From assembly GCF_016808335.1 (NCBI RefSeq), contig NC_053149.1:34686087-34750086 (forward strand): a stretch of DNA of 64,000 nucleotides, read 5' to 3'. The stretch comes from Panicum virgatum. Its lineage: Eukaryota; Streptophyta; Magnoliopsida; Poales; Poaceae. Shown piece after piece: positions 31,561 through 43,849 of this stretch; positions within the stretch are counted from its first letter, which is position 1; every line of letters starts with the position of its first letter. The translations under genes were made by a program, and so were the position numbers. The notes under the pieces were generated by a model. The model did no database searches. It was not told the origin of the DNA and saw nothing but the letters and a program-made list of their open reading frames with translations.

Positions 31561-33861
31561 CCACACAGAGGCAATTCTTAAAGATGTACAGAATAACAGA
31601 CACCAAAATATAGCACAAAATAACAGCTGATCATGTCTAGTTCATCACACAAACACTATTCATCACAGAGTTCAAACACTATTCATCACAAAGTTCACAC
31701 AGGCATCAAAGTGTTTAACCAGCACCAAGTGCTTCACCCAGAACCCACCGAACGTGACCCAGCACCCACCAGACACAAGTTCACCATACACCCATCACCA
31801 GAGAAGTTCACCAGACAAAATCCAACCCACCAGACTGCAGCTCATCAAACTGAAGGACCACTATTGGCTCCACTGTTGATCATAAAAAACCGGTGCATCA
31901 GCGCATTGGTTTCCTCCGTCGCCTTCTTGTTCTCTTCCACTTGCCGCTTGTATTCTTCCAACTCTCTTCGGGTCTTCTCAAGCGCTTCGTCTGTGCTCTG
32001 AGATTTTTCCTTTAGCACAATCACTTCCTCTTGGAGAAGTGCAGAACCTTGTCTTTCAGCTGATAGCTGTGCCTCGAGCACCCTTTCTTTGGCTGTGGGT
32101 GCTTTTGTCGGGCTTATGGGCTGCACACCAATGTTCTTCAGGAAGATGTTGCTGCTATTCTTGGGGAGCACCTTGGAGACGACCTCTGCACTTGAGACTA
32201 CTGCATTGCCTTCGGCAGGAGGCATGGCCTTAAGGGCTTCCATGTCAGCCTGACATAATCTAAAACCAAATGTCAATTAGTTGGCTGCTATTCAATGCAG
32301 GAACGAATAGTTAAAATGCACCAATGCCAACAAATCATAAGTAACGTAGCAGCAGGAGCAATGGCATACAGAACTGAAGGAAATACTAACAACAAATCAG
32401 ATTATGCTACAACCATAAAATAGTCCATTTACCTAGCAAACGACTGTGCTAGCCTAAAAAGACTCATAGATTTACCAAATGCAGCACTATGAGATATTTC
32501 TCCCCTGTGTTCTTGCAAACAGTCAGAAAATGCAATCTACAAGCATGGCAGAGCCTCAACTACACTGGCCTGCTGCAAATTTATGTGTTAACATTGGAAG
32601 ATGAAGAATTCATGCCTACTAACAGCATAAGCCAAGTTGCCTTATTAGTATAGTCATATTGTACTTACTACTGCTTCTTTTGCAGTTTCACTCAGTCCTT
32701 TCTTGCGGCTGGTATGGCATTCTTTGAAGACCTCCACTACATCAAGTTCTTCATCAGAGGCATCTTCTTGGTCCCCATCAGCGGGGTCTTCAAGTTCTCC
32801 AATAGCATCTTCTTGATTTGCACGTGCTGCAGCCATTTTCTTTTGTGTCTGTTCGGCATGGAATGCACGAAGTAGTTAAAATGAGTAGCACAGAGGCAGT
32901 GGAGTTAAGAAGTAACATAGCACCAGCAGTAGCAAGTGACACAAGAACGAAATAGTAGCAGCAGTAACATAGCAGCAGCAACAACATGTAACAATGTACC
33001 AGCAGCAACATGTGTGACACACGAAAGAAAATGAAGCAGTAATAACATAACAGCAGCAGAAACATCTAACATAGCAGCAGCAGTAAAAAAAGTGACCCTC
33101 CTCATACATATTCATGCAGCTGTGCAACATAGCAACGAGAACCCGTTGTCTGGTGGAACTTGACTTCGCCACGGTTTTGCGTGTTCTTCTCTGCTGTTTG
33201 CTACAACAGGTCACATATGAATGAATAAATTTATAATTCATCCAACATAGCTGCAAGAACATGTACACGAGAACTAAAGAATTGCACTAAGATAACATAC
33301 CAAGTTTTTGGGATTCATCCACTTTTCAACCAGTTTGTTCCACATTTCATCAGTCATGTAGGAGACAGGTGATGTTCTTCTGATCTGATCAATTGGAATC
33401 CCAGTGAAGTATTTTTTTTCTTTAGCCTGTAGCGCTTCTGTCTTATAGAAGATTGGAACACACTGTAGCAAGCCTCCTCAACTGCCTTTTCTCTGGTGTC
33501 CACACGCAGCCTTAACTGAAACATTTTTAGAGAGATCTGTCATTAGCAGCAAAAGATGAACACTGTTATAGTCAAATGCAACATGTACTGAGTATAAAGG
33601 AACTTACTCCTAGCTTTCCTATGAAGTTATCAAAAATGGGTTTACTCTCCTTTTCCTTGTTATGTTTCCAATGGGTGAAGACAGGAACATGATCTCTAAC
33701 AACGACACCAGCTTTGGAAGCAAATTTCGCCGCTTGAACCGGGTCATGGGGTCTTTTGAATCCATCTGCAACAGTTATAGGCAACTTGCTCTTCATCGAT
33801 CGTGTCATCTTGTCAAGCAATATCCCTTTTGTTCGTGTCCTAGCCTTTCTTGGGGCAGGCT

Positions 33862-34172
33862 CTACAAAAGACCAACCAATTGAGAATGTTAGTACTAATA
33901 AAATGACAAGATGTAACATAGCAGCAGCAGTAACATGTGACACATAAATGATAAACAACAGTAGTTAACACAGATCTTGTAATGCACAAGTTAATACAAC
34001 ACCTGCTAATCATATGTATCAACAATATAAAAAAGAGCCATCAGCAACATATAACATGTAATATAGCAGCAGCAACAACAAAAGAGGTAGCAACAGTAAC
34101 ATAGCAGCATCAGCAACATGTGACATAGCAGCAACAGTAAAAAAAGAGGCAGTGTTAGCAAATGCCACTTGC
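33862..34172 (-). other. probable GC-AG intron in the second gene of the inner CACTA
   Basis: The donor reads GAAG|GCAAGT and the acceptor TTTTGTAG|AGCCTG. Joining gives GCT GAA GAG CCT GCC in phase. The consensus AAG|GCAAGT is the known form for the rare GC donor class. Confidence 0.5.
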
Positions 34173-35317
34173 CTTCAGCTCCTGCTTGTGTCGTTTCTTC
34201 AGGGTGCACCTCTTCTTCTCCCTCAGGCTGCTCTCCTTCACCACCAAAACCATCATTCTCATAAGCCCCATAGTAGGACCAGACAACACCGTGATCTTCT
34301 GACATTGGAGTTAACCCTTGCTGATCTTCATCACTTGGTTGTGTTGGCTGTTGGCGCCCTTGCTGATCTTCATCACTTGGTTGAGTTGGCTGTTGCCTTG
34401 TGGAGGAGGATTTTGTTGCCACACCTGGAGGCCTCTCATTGGAAGGACTTGGCCTGATTCTCTTACCCTGGGTTCCTCCTTGAACAGCTACATCTTCAGC
34501 TTCAGCAGGTCTCTAATTTGGAGCTTGAGACCTCAATCGCTTACTCTTTCTTGCACCTCCAGGTGGCATTTCTACAGTTCCTTTTTCGGCGCCTTGCATT
34601 GATTTTCTTTCGAAAATGTTTAGGAGGCTATAGTAGGAGAGAAAAGATCTTGTTAGCACATGAATGAATTAGAAAAACAAGTCAAATAATGAACTGCTAC
34701 CAGAAGTAAGAAATGCAAGTGTTCATCACATCCCCAGGTACCTCAATAATCATTAGAGGAACAGGCTCGTCGACTAGCTCCTCGTCTAATGACATATCAT
34801 CATCGGTGTCTCCCTGAACCTGCTCCGTAGTTTCAGGGAGATAATCTGAATCATATGTATCTCCAGGACGACTACCCTGTTCCCCTTCCCTTATTCCCGT
34901 TGAACTTGCAGATGCATTTGCAAATGAATTTACAGTTGCTGAAAATTTGTTGAGGCCAAGTGCTTCAAATCTTGCATTATTCTCTGCTATGTTCTTGTCC
35001 CGCTGCCTCTCGTAATCAGTTTTTGCAGTTTCTTACACGCGTAAACACATAATACGACAGGTGAGGATGTTGCATTCATAGAAATTCTAATTATTCATAA
35101 CATATTGACTACCTCAATTCTAATTGCCTAATGCTGGTTGGTGACACAAACCAAGTATGGTTCTAAATCCTTAACAACAATGCATATCAAGAATCATATA
35201 TTCTACACAGCACCTGGTGTAAGGCAGGAAGCATACAATGAAAAAATAGCACCTGGTGTGATCTGAGCAATATACATGAACTGTAATGCATTTTAACACA
35301 TGTATAATGATTTAACA

Positions 35318-35490
35318 CAGCAGTAGATAATCATATCTAAACATAGCAGTAGATAATCATATATAAACACAGTAGTAGATAATCATATGTAAACACAGCA
35401 GTAGATAATTATATCTAAACACAGAAGTAGTTAATCATATTGTCACATAGCAGTAGTTAATCATATCTATCAACACAGCAGTAGTTAACA
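35318..35490. repeat. 26-bp tandem repeat, about seven units
   Basis: Units like AACACAGCAGTAGATAATCATATCT recur with a 26-bp step. They lie in an intron of the inner CACTA's second gene. AT-rich, non-coding. Confidence 0.75.
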
Positions 35491-35832
35491 CAGATCTTGT
35501 AATGCAGAAGTTAACCCATCACCTGCTAATCATATCTAGATTAATTTGATTCATTTAATCACGACAGTAGTAGTATAATTTTGGAGGTACATATACAGAA
35601 ACATCATTCACAAATCCGAACCCTAATCCTGAAACATCATTCACGAATTGGTCCAAATTCTAATCCCGCTCGAGATACAAATCCTAATCCAACTAATTCT
35701 CGTCCAGCTCGAGCTCCGAACCCTAATCCAACTCGAGCTCCAAACCCTAAGAACTGGAACCATCATCGAGGGTGTAGGTATTTGGCTTACCTGCTACTGC
35801 ACCGCGTCTAGTCTTTACCATACTTCGTTGAA

Positions 35833-36960
35833 GAGCTAACGGGATCCGGTCGGCGGCGGCGTCGGCGTAGTAGATCCGCAAGGTTCCAGTGGCGAGGTGA
35901 GGTAGCAGATCAGGTCGGCGAAGGCGATGAAGCAGAGCCGGTTCCGGTGGTGAGGTAAGGTAGCAGACCAGGTCGGCGACGGCGAGGAAGCAGAGCTGCT
36001 TCCGGTGGGCGTCGTGTGTCGTCGTCATCGAGGTGCGGACCGGCCGGGGTGTCGCGCGTCGGCGAGGTGCGGACCCGGCCGGCTTGTCGGGCGTCGTCGA
36101 GTGCGGATCTGGCCGGCGCGGTGGGCGTCGACGAAGAGACAGCCGCGGCGGCGGCTAGGGTTTAGAGGGGGAGAGGGAGAGAGGGAGAGAGAGAGGGACG
36201 AAATGAGAAAGAGAGAGTGACAAAATGAGGGAGAGAGGATTTATCTAGAGCCGGCCGGGGTGTCGCGCGACTGGCAGGTGGCCCCAGGAATGAAATTAGA
36301 TCGGGAGAGATAAAAAAAGTGAAATTAGAGCGGGAGGTTAGCAGCGGGAGAGGGTGGGAGGATATTTGGCTTGCCGCCGAGAGGGAGATGGCTCACTGGC
36401 AGGTGGCCCCAGTTTTGAAATTAGAGCTAGATAGCTTCAAACAACATTTTCAAATACTAAACGATTTCAAATTAAAAAGTCATCAACTAGACAATTGTAT
36501 AACTCATCAAAATCTACAACTTTCATTTTTGGCATTTCTCCGTCCGAGTCTTTTTTAATGATTCAAATTTTGAAATTCAAAATTTGACAATTTGTAACAA
36601 CAATTTGAGTGAGTAAATGAATTCAAATGGAAAAGTCAATAAAACCAAACTTGCAGAACTAGTCAAGATGTACAAACTTTATTTTGGTTAATTCTCCATC
36701 CGACTTTGTTTGAACAAATTGAAATTTGAATTTCAAAAAATGACAAGTAGATTCAAGTTTTTTAACACTAAATGATGTCAAATCAAAAAGGAATGAATAC
36801 CAAAGTTTTGTAACTCAACAAGCTCTACAAACTTTATTTAGATCATTTTTTATTTGAGAAAGTCGTTACAATATGCAGTACAAATCTGACAAACCCCTAA
36901 CATAGCTCCTTACACTATGAGGGTGATGTGTAGGATTTGTGAACAACTTTAGTATCACTT
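35833..36960. other. GC-rich then AT-rich non-coding region upstream of the second gene
   Basis: 35833-36240 is GC-rich with GGCGACGGCGAGG-type words and a GAGA-rich run (36168-36235); this is the likely promoter/leader of the - strand gene at 35821. The rest is AT-rich. No coding is seen. Confidence 0.5.
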
Positions 36961-36968
36961 CGTCGGAT

Positions 36969-37377
36969 GAACAAATGACCTAAATAAAGTTTGTCGGTCT
37001 CGATGAGTTATACAATCTTGTTATTCATGACTTTTTCATTTGAAATTACTTAGTCCCCCAAAATTTTGTTTGAATATGTAACATTCAAAAATTCAAAAGT
37101 CTACCCGTCGAAACTAATTCAAATGAACAAATGACCCAAATAAAGTTTGTCTGTCTCGATGAGTTATACAATCTTGTTATTCATGACTTTTTCATTTGAA
37201 ATTACTTAGTCCCCAAAATTTTGTTTGAATATGTAACATTCAAAAATTCAAAAGTCAACCCATCGAAACTAATTCAAATGAACAAATGACCCAAATAAAG
37301 TTTGTCGGTCTCGATGAGTTATACAATCTTGTTATTCATCACTTTTTCGTTTGAAATTACTTAGTCCCCCAAAATTG
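36969..37377. repeat. 155-bp tandem repeat, about 2.6 copies
   Basis: Copies start at 36969, 37125 and 37280 with GAACAAATGACC(C/T)AAATAAAG. The units are nearly identical, so the duplication is recent or homogenised. The third is cut at TTAGTCCCCCAAAATTGG. Confidence 0.88.
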
Positions 37378-40004
37378 GTATAATCAGCTTTTTTTCTTAA
37401 GAAGACAGTGCCAATCAGTGACCGTTAGATTCTCATAGTTGTTGATGTTGGGTCTCCATATGCTTGAACCAAAAGTGTGGTTGGATAGTCTTGTCGTTTT
37501 GTGGCATACAGGTTTGGGGCTTGATTAATTATTACCAAATAAAGGCTGTTGCAGTAAAATGTTTTTATTACAGGCTGATGGTGGCTCCTATTCTTCCTCA
37601 TTTGACTAGCAGTTAGCAGGTGTTTTTTTGTTTACAGCAGTGTGGTTAGTGCAGGGATCACCTGAACTCGTGTCTGCACCATCTGCACAATCTGCTGTGA
37701 CAAAGACAGTATGGCAAATTCATCATGATCACTATTCACCACCATCCTCATAAGATTGATGGACAAGTAAATCAAACAGAAAAATGCATTATTATACTAC
37801 TAATCACATGGAACCAGCCATCAGGGATTCTCAGTAAAGATAAAACTGTCCAAAAGAACTGATTTTCTCATTTTTGCTGTCTCAGGTTCACAGCAATCAT
37901 GTTCATGGTAAAATGTTTTCTCAGACACAGTTACCACTCGCCAGCTCAAGCAACCAGGACACGAAACTGTCCAAAGAAAAATCAGGACATGAAGGCCACA
38001 GTTATAAAAAAAGTGCAACGCGACAATATCACAGGCACATTAGCAGCTATCACCTACACTACACAGCAACCATATCACAGGCAGGTCAATCACCCAAGCA
38101 GAAGAGGCCTATCTTTTTTCTTGTTAATCTAATAATCATCATCTTTGATCCAACCATTTGACAGCCCTTGATGGACAGCCGGATGGCCCATGCCTTGCGA
38201 TAGGAACTGACGTGAGGCATTGCATCAAGGCCGGAGGTGCAGTCCCGGGAAGGAATTTCTTGGTGGAAGAGTTCTAGCATTATGCCTGGCTGCAGGACGT
38301 GAGTCGTCTGGCTGTCCGCACTGGGAGTCCGCTTCAGGTTTCACAGCAGGTAGCTTGTCTTCCGTCCTTTGATGCTGTCCACGAGCTGCAGGACTGCCCA
38401 ACGGTGGTACATTGCTCAGCTCTCCCTCCTCCAGGACTGACCAAAGGATGTCAGTTACATAAATGCAAGTTCCAACAAAAAAGGCAAGAAGTAAAAGAGA
38501 ATCTGTAAATGTTGTGGTTACCCATTCACAGATGTTTTCTTGGTCGACCCATTCATTCGGGTCTGGATTGGGGCACCTGCATCCTTCAGTATGGGTTCTG
38601 GAAAAGCTTGCATAAAACTAGTGAGTTTATAATAGTACATGTTAGTTTATAATAGACAGAAAGAAGTAGAGATTTCGAGGAGAGATAGGGGCAAAAAACT
38701 ATCAATTAGTTTCTGTAGAAAGAACCAATGGTTGTAAAGCCCATTTAAAACCTGTACTAGGAGTTGCCATTTTCTGAACAGAAGTTGCCCCGTGCCAGTT
38801 CGTGTAATGGCATTCCAACAGAAACTGGCATTTGTTGGATGGCACAGTAACATGTATTTCCTTGAGCCTCATGGACAAGGTTGTCTTATGGTTATTGATC
38901 AATGCCATTACAGCTCTATAACCACAAGCCATTTTGGCAAATTGTGGGCTAGAAATCGTCTGTAGTACTAATAACTGACGAATGATACTTGCCACTAAAC
39001 TAATCAAATGCTGGTGCTGGCTGTGAAATACAGCCAAGGTTGATATTTTAGTTACTGAGATTTGGCCTTTGCCTTTGCATACAGAATGGTTGTGACTATT
39101 ACCATGCAACAGCACAAAACAAGCATTAAAGCTTGGTCTAATCTAGCAACAAGAATAAAAATGCTGAAACTCAACAACTTCTCTAGCTATATCAGTTCAT
39201 TAGCATAACAGAGAAAAATTGATGGGAGCCTAGAGCTCAGACAATACCAAACCGACTTAACCAAAAATAAATAAATGGAGCAAAAGATACACTAAAATCA
39301 AGATTTATATCAGTAAGAAATATCCTTGAATACCTGAAGCTGAGTTGATATCTATATGTCAGCTTCTAACAAATAAGTGGTTGACTGCCTGTTTGCTAAA
39401 TATTAAAGATACACTCAAACAAATAAAAGACAGCCAATGCAAAATTTAGCATGTATACTACCTTTGGTTGAATGAGATCATTTTTTTTGTAGAAACAATT
39501 TTTCCCAGAAGCTTCTAACATTTCCTTCAATAGCACCCCTCGGCAGTAGTTTGCTCACCTTTCCTTCTCAAAACTTGGCATTGATGTCCAGCTGCAATTG
39601 TGCTTCCTCCCTGCTCGTCCCTTGAACTTTATAGGTCCCTGTTGAATGGTTAAAACGAAGAGTCTTAATTCTCTTTCCTGTCAGAAAAACTACATCAATG
39701 CATCAAGAATGGAAAAGCCACTGCTAACTAAATCATGGTCAAAATCTCATGTACCTAAATCAGCAGTGCAGATGTAAGTAAATATGCTTATAACTAGCAA
39801 ACTGCATATATTCCAAAACAATGATAGGATTGTGAATCAGTAATTATACCTAATGTTATGGCAAGTGCTTGAACTGTATGGGGAAAAAATCAGATCTCAG
39901 CATTTACATAGAAATAGCATGTTCAGTGCAAATATTTACATACTAAGCATCTAGGCACAACACAGCGGTGAAGTGTTCCTCACCTTTTGTTGGTTCTAGC
40001 AATT
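37378..40004. other. non-coding interior of the inner CACTA
   Basis: I see no convincing exon between the second gene's upstream region and the end of the transposase gene. Short open frames at 37821-39115 lack domain character. This is probably intergenic and 3' flank of the transposase gene. Confidence 0.5.
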
Positions 40005-43000
40005 TCAGGGATCATCTCCATCTACCTCCTCATCTTCATCTTCAGCGTTTTCATTGCCATTATCACTAAAATATTCCATCACACTGTCATCTTCCGCCTC
40101 CTCTGCATCTACAGAAATGTTGGCTCCCTTCTTGTTTCTTATAAGTTCATGTAAACGACCATCAATTCTAGTATATTCGCCATCCTGATTATTGACCTCA
40201 ACCTCATCACCATCACCTTGCTGCACTTCGCCATCAGCCTCACCTTGCTGCACTATATGAGAACAGCAGTCTTCTTGGTAAATAAGGTCACTTTTTTCAG
40301 GCACATTATACACGTCCCTATGCTCAAATTTCTGCACTACTCGCCAATTCTTTCCCAAAGCCGTGTCTTCCATGTAGAATACCTTTTTGGATTGAGTTGC
40401 CAAAATGTAAGGGTCAGACTTGTACCACAATGACTGAATGTTAATGGATTTGAAATGTCCATCATCTCTGATGCCTGTTGTCTTGCCTACTACTTGATTG
40501 TACCAATCACATCCAAAGAGAACCACAGACCGAGTGGCTGGTGCAGTGGCGTTATACTGCAGCTCAATAATCTCATTAAGGACACCATAAAAATCAATTT
40601 CAGCATCACCATGAGTACCTGGAGTCATTACACCACTGTTCTGAGTCTGCAAGTATTTCTCACGGTGCACTGTGTTATACCTGACTCCATTGACAATGCA
40701 AGCAGACCAAAACCCCACTCGAAGATCAGGAAAACAAGACAAAGCATACAATCCATCAGTAACCTCTTCTGGACGATCTGTGCGCTTCTTGGCGATCTGG
40801 GTTCAAACAAAGAATACAAGTACTGCAGGACACTTACATGGCTCCTAAACCAGTTAGGAAAACCATTTTCAAGCCTTTTTTCAACATCATGTGGCCCTTC
40901 TTGCAATAACTCTGCCCTGTAGATGCTGTCCAGAAAAGCATAACCATCAGCAAAGCTTCACTTGCAATTCAGGATAAGACAATTTTGCAAATAAATAAAA
41001 ACGATACTTACTCCACATATGGCTCAGCTTCTGTACAATTGTTTAGAACATACCAAACTAGTCTGAAATACATCTTATCATCGATGTATGTCCTCCTGTC
41101 GGCTCCTACGAGTTTGACACCATGCTTAAAAATTTTAGGGTCACTATCTAATGGTTCATCTACATTGATGGCATCATTACTGTTGAATTTGGTGTCGACA
41201 TCCGCCATATACCTCGAACAAAATGTCAAGGTGTCACTTGCGCCATAGGCCTCCGCAATTGATCCTTCAGGCCTCGCCCTATTACTCACAAAATTCTTCA
41301 AAGTACCCAATCTCCTCTCTATTGGGTACATCCATCCATACTGAACAGGGCCTCTAAGCAATGCCTCATCAGGTAGATGCACAGCTAGGTGCACCATGAC
41401 ATCAAAAAAGGCTGGAGGGAAAATTTTCTCAAGCTTGCAAAGGATAACTGGGATTTTCTCCTTTAGTCCTTTCACAACATCTATCTTCAGATTTCTACTA
41501 CACAATTCTCTGAAAAAGTCCCCAAGCTCCGCAATTGCTTCATACACATCTTTCCTCACCAATCCTCTTAATCCAGCAGGCATGATCTTTTGCAGTAGTA
41601 CATGGCAACAATGAGTTTTCAGCCGCCCCTACAACTTGGTACCATCTGCACTTATGAATCTGCCTAGGTTGACGGCATAACCATGTGGAAACTTCACACC
41701 TTTGAGGAACTTGCAGAATCTAGTTCTATTTTCCTTGTTTAATACATAGAAAGCCTCTGGCATCCTACACCCATCTCCATCCTCTCGCAAGTGAAATTCG
41801 TGTCTAATGCCCATATCATACAAATCCAACCTTGCATTTTCGGTGTCCTTGTTCTTGCCCTCAATTTTGAGTAATATGCCAAGGAGGGCATCACAAATGT
41901 TCTTCTCTATGTGCATAACATCGAGATTGTGTGGCAGCAACAAGTCCTTCCAATATGGTAGCTTCCACAACCCAACTTTGCGACTCCAAATTTTGGGGCT
42001 GCTTTTCTCCCCACGCTTCCTTTTCCTGGGTGCTGGTGCGGGATGCTTTCCTGGCCTCACATCTTTCACCTTCTCTAGTTCCGCTTGAACCTCTTTACTA
42101 CTGAATTTGCCCGGCGCATCCCTGGTTTCACGACGGCCATCAAAAGCCAAGCTTTTCCACCACTCATGATCCTTTGGAAGAAAACGACGATGGCCAATGT
42201 AAGCAATCTTACCCCTCAGTGCCTGTGGCAAAGGATTTTTGTCACAGTGGTTACATGCATAATAACCTTTTGTGGTTCTCCCCGACAAGGTGCTCAAGGC
42301 TGGATAATCATGTATGCACCACAACACAGCGGCACGAAGATCAAACTTTTTACCACTAACAGCATCAGAAGTGGACACTCCTTTCCAAAGAGCAAGCAAT
42401 TCTTCAATTAGAGGCTCGAGAAACAAGTCAAAATCTTTTCCAGGAGATGATGGACCCGGGATGAGCAAAGACATAAAACAGTTGGCTGAATTGACACATT
42501 CCCATGGTGGTAGGTTCATAGGTGTCACAAGCACTGGCCACATGCTATATTGAGTGCTCATGTTGCCAAAAGGGTTGAAACCATCTGTAGCTAGGGAAAG
42601 CCTCAAGTTCCTTGCATCCGCTGCAAAAGATTGATAATTCCTATCAAAGTCCTTCCATGCCTCCCCATCTGCTGGATGGCTCATTTCATTGGCGACTGGC
42701 TTCCTATCCACCTTGTGCCACTGGGCCTCCTCAGCAGTTCGTTTCATGGCAAACATCCTCTTCAGTCTTGGTATAAGTTGAAAGTGCCTCAAGACCTTAT
42801 GAGGAACCCGCCTACCACTCTCACCACCTTCCCATCTAGATTCATCACAAACTGGGCACGCTTCTAGGTTGGCATAATCCGTGTCAAACACCTCAGACTT
42901 ACGAAACAAAACACAATTGTTCTTGCACACATGGATTGATTCATATGCAATGCCCAATTCACGAAGATACTTCTTCGCCTCATCATACGACTTTGGAAAT

Positions 43001-43573
43001 TGACACTGAGGGAATGCATCGGACAATAACTTCAACAATGCAGTAAAAAAGTTATTGCCAAGTCGATAGCGAGACTTCATATAGAGAAGTCTCACTAGAA
43101 AGGAGAATCTAGAATGCGCTGATCCCGGGCAAAGTGACCGCTTGGCATCGGCAAGAACTTTGGAAAAACTTGGAGTCCCTCCATCTTCCTCTACTGCTGT
43201 GTACAAATTTGATATCATCTCTGTGACTCCGTGATCATCATCTTGGTCATCAGCTTGGTCATGATCTTGGTCATCCTCCACCATCATCATATTCATCATG
43301 CTGCACCTCCTCCTCTCTGAACTCAGCAAATTGGCCATCTGGAGACTCTCCATGATGAACCCAACGAGTGTACAAAAGTGACATTCCAAAGATGTGTATA
43401 TGGTCATTCACTTCATGCTGAGGCCGTAAAGCTTGATTAAGACATTTGCGGCAGGGACAATGTATCTCGCTGTCTGCAGGGAACTGACCTCTAACAAATT
43501 CCATGAACTGTTCCACTCTGTCCATGTAGGCAGGTGTGAAACGTCTCCCATGAATCCAACTTCGATCCATCTG
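40005..43573 (-). pseudogene. TNP2-type transposase gene of the inner CACTA, broken
   Basis: The gene starts MDRSWIHGRRFTPAYMDRVEQF (ATG at about 43570), the transposase-associated domain (PF13963-like) with a Cys pair in HCPCRKCLN. A frameshift near 43290 leads into the long frame 43407-41629, the TNP2 core (Transposase_21: LRLSLATDGFNPFGN, MSTQYSMWPVLVTPMNLPPW, PYWKDLLLPHNLDVMHIEKNI). A TAG at 41626-41628 precedes the in-frame DUF4218 piece (41583-41008: LCKLEKIFPPAFFDVMVHLAVHLP). After an intron and a short exon (about 40920-40855), a last exon (40800-40005) holds the DUF4216 module (DFYGVLNEIIELQY..VVLFGCDWY) and an acidic tail. In an active element it would cut the CACTA termini. Confidence 0.92.
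41629..43407 (-). CDS. TNP2 core portion of the inner CACTA transposase (open piece)
   Basis: An open frame of 592 codons containing nearly the whole Transposase_21 region: FVRLLYMKSRYRLGNNFF, YESIHVCKNNCVLFRK, ACPVCDESRW (zinc-binding CxxC), then ATDGFNPFGN, LWCIHDYPALSTLSGRTTKGYYACNHCDK and LDVMHIEKNICDALLGIL. The first about 45 codons are out of frame relative to the true N-terminus. It ends ..GRFISADGTKL at a TAG, where relatives read through to DUF4218. Confidence 0.9.
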   Translation of the reverse strand: MTIYTSLECHFCTLVGFIMESLQMANLLSSERRRCSMMNMMMVEDDQDHDQADDQDDDHGVTEMISNLYTAVEEDGGTPSFSKVLADAKRSLCPGSAHSRFSFLVRLLYMKSRYRLGNNFFTALLKLLSDAFPQCQFPKSYDEAKKYLRELGIAYESIHVCKNNCVLFRKSEVFDTDYANLEACPVCDESRWEGGESGRRVPHKVLRHFQLIPRLKRMFAMKRTAEEAQWHKVDRKPVANEMSHPADGEAWKDFDRNYQSFAADARNLRLSLATDGFNPFGNMSTQYSMWPVLVTPMNLPPWECVNSANCFMSLLIPGPSSPGKDFDLFLEPLIEELLALWKGVSTSDAVSGKKFDLRAAVLWCIHDYPALSTLSGRTTKGYYACNHCDKNPLPQALRGKIAYIGHRRFLPKDHEWWKSLAFDGRRETRDAPGKFSSKEVQAELEKVKDVRPGKHPAPAPRKRKRGEKSSPKIWSRKVGLWKLPYWKDLLLPHNLDVMHIEKNICDALLGILLKIEGKNKDTENARLDLYDMGIRHEFHLREDGDGCRMPEAFYVLNKENRTRFCKFLKGVKFPHGYAVNLGRFISADGTKL

Positions 43574-43849
43574 TTTTAGCATACATGTGCAAAATCAGAG
43601 GCAAAATACTATAATGGAACCTCAAATACAACTTAACAGAAAATGATTTACTAATTAACATACTGAAAAAATAGTAACTGGTCATATCATTTGGGCCCCT
43701 AAATCCTTACTGGATGAATGCACATCATTACCAGAAGTGACACTAGTCTAATCTACCGAACCCTAGAATCTTGAAACAGCACAGTAACAGCATACACTAC
43801 CAGCACAACGAGAAAAGGAAAAAGCTTGAGATATTTGGTCAAAGAAGTC

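Larger units (their letters stand above)
31845..35821 (-). pseudogene. second gene of the inner CACTA (En/Spm-type DNA-binding protein, Transposase_24-like), multi-exon, broken
   Basis: Readable exons on the - strand are as follows. 35821-35791: MVKTRRGAVAG. About 35032-34743: YERQRDKNIAENNARFEALGL, a motif common in grass CACTA second proteins. About 34602-34173: basic and Gln-rich, with a 14-residue repeat QQPTQPSDEDQQG twice. 33861-33608: basic core KLPITVADGFKRPHD. About 33520-33300: DQIRRTSPVSYMTDEMWNKLVEKW. Smaller exons follow to 32650. Last exon, 32255-31845: coiled coil ending SGANSGPSV. A TAG lies in the third exon (after RSQAPN, near 34515). The intron at 34172-33862 uses GC-AG with phase kept. 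By analogy with TNPA it would bind the subterminal repeats. Confidence 0.7.

Noticed and set aside
31156..31618. Frames rich in HVSCS or TRG repeats
   Set aside because: They are translations of the 23-bp CACGTG minisatellite.
32790..33268. Frames of CYVTAAT/LLLLLCYC-type composition
   Set aside because: They come from AGCAGCAGTAACA-type simple repeat in introns of the inner CACTA's second gene.
35581..35839. Frame with NPNPTRAPNPNP repeats
   Set aside because: A by-product of telobox-like short repeats in an intron; opposite in strand to the gene.
40218..42867. + strand frames opposite the inner CACTA transposase
   Set aside because: They are shadows; the - strand carries continuous TNP2, DUF4218 and DUF4216 homology.
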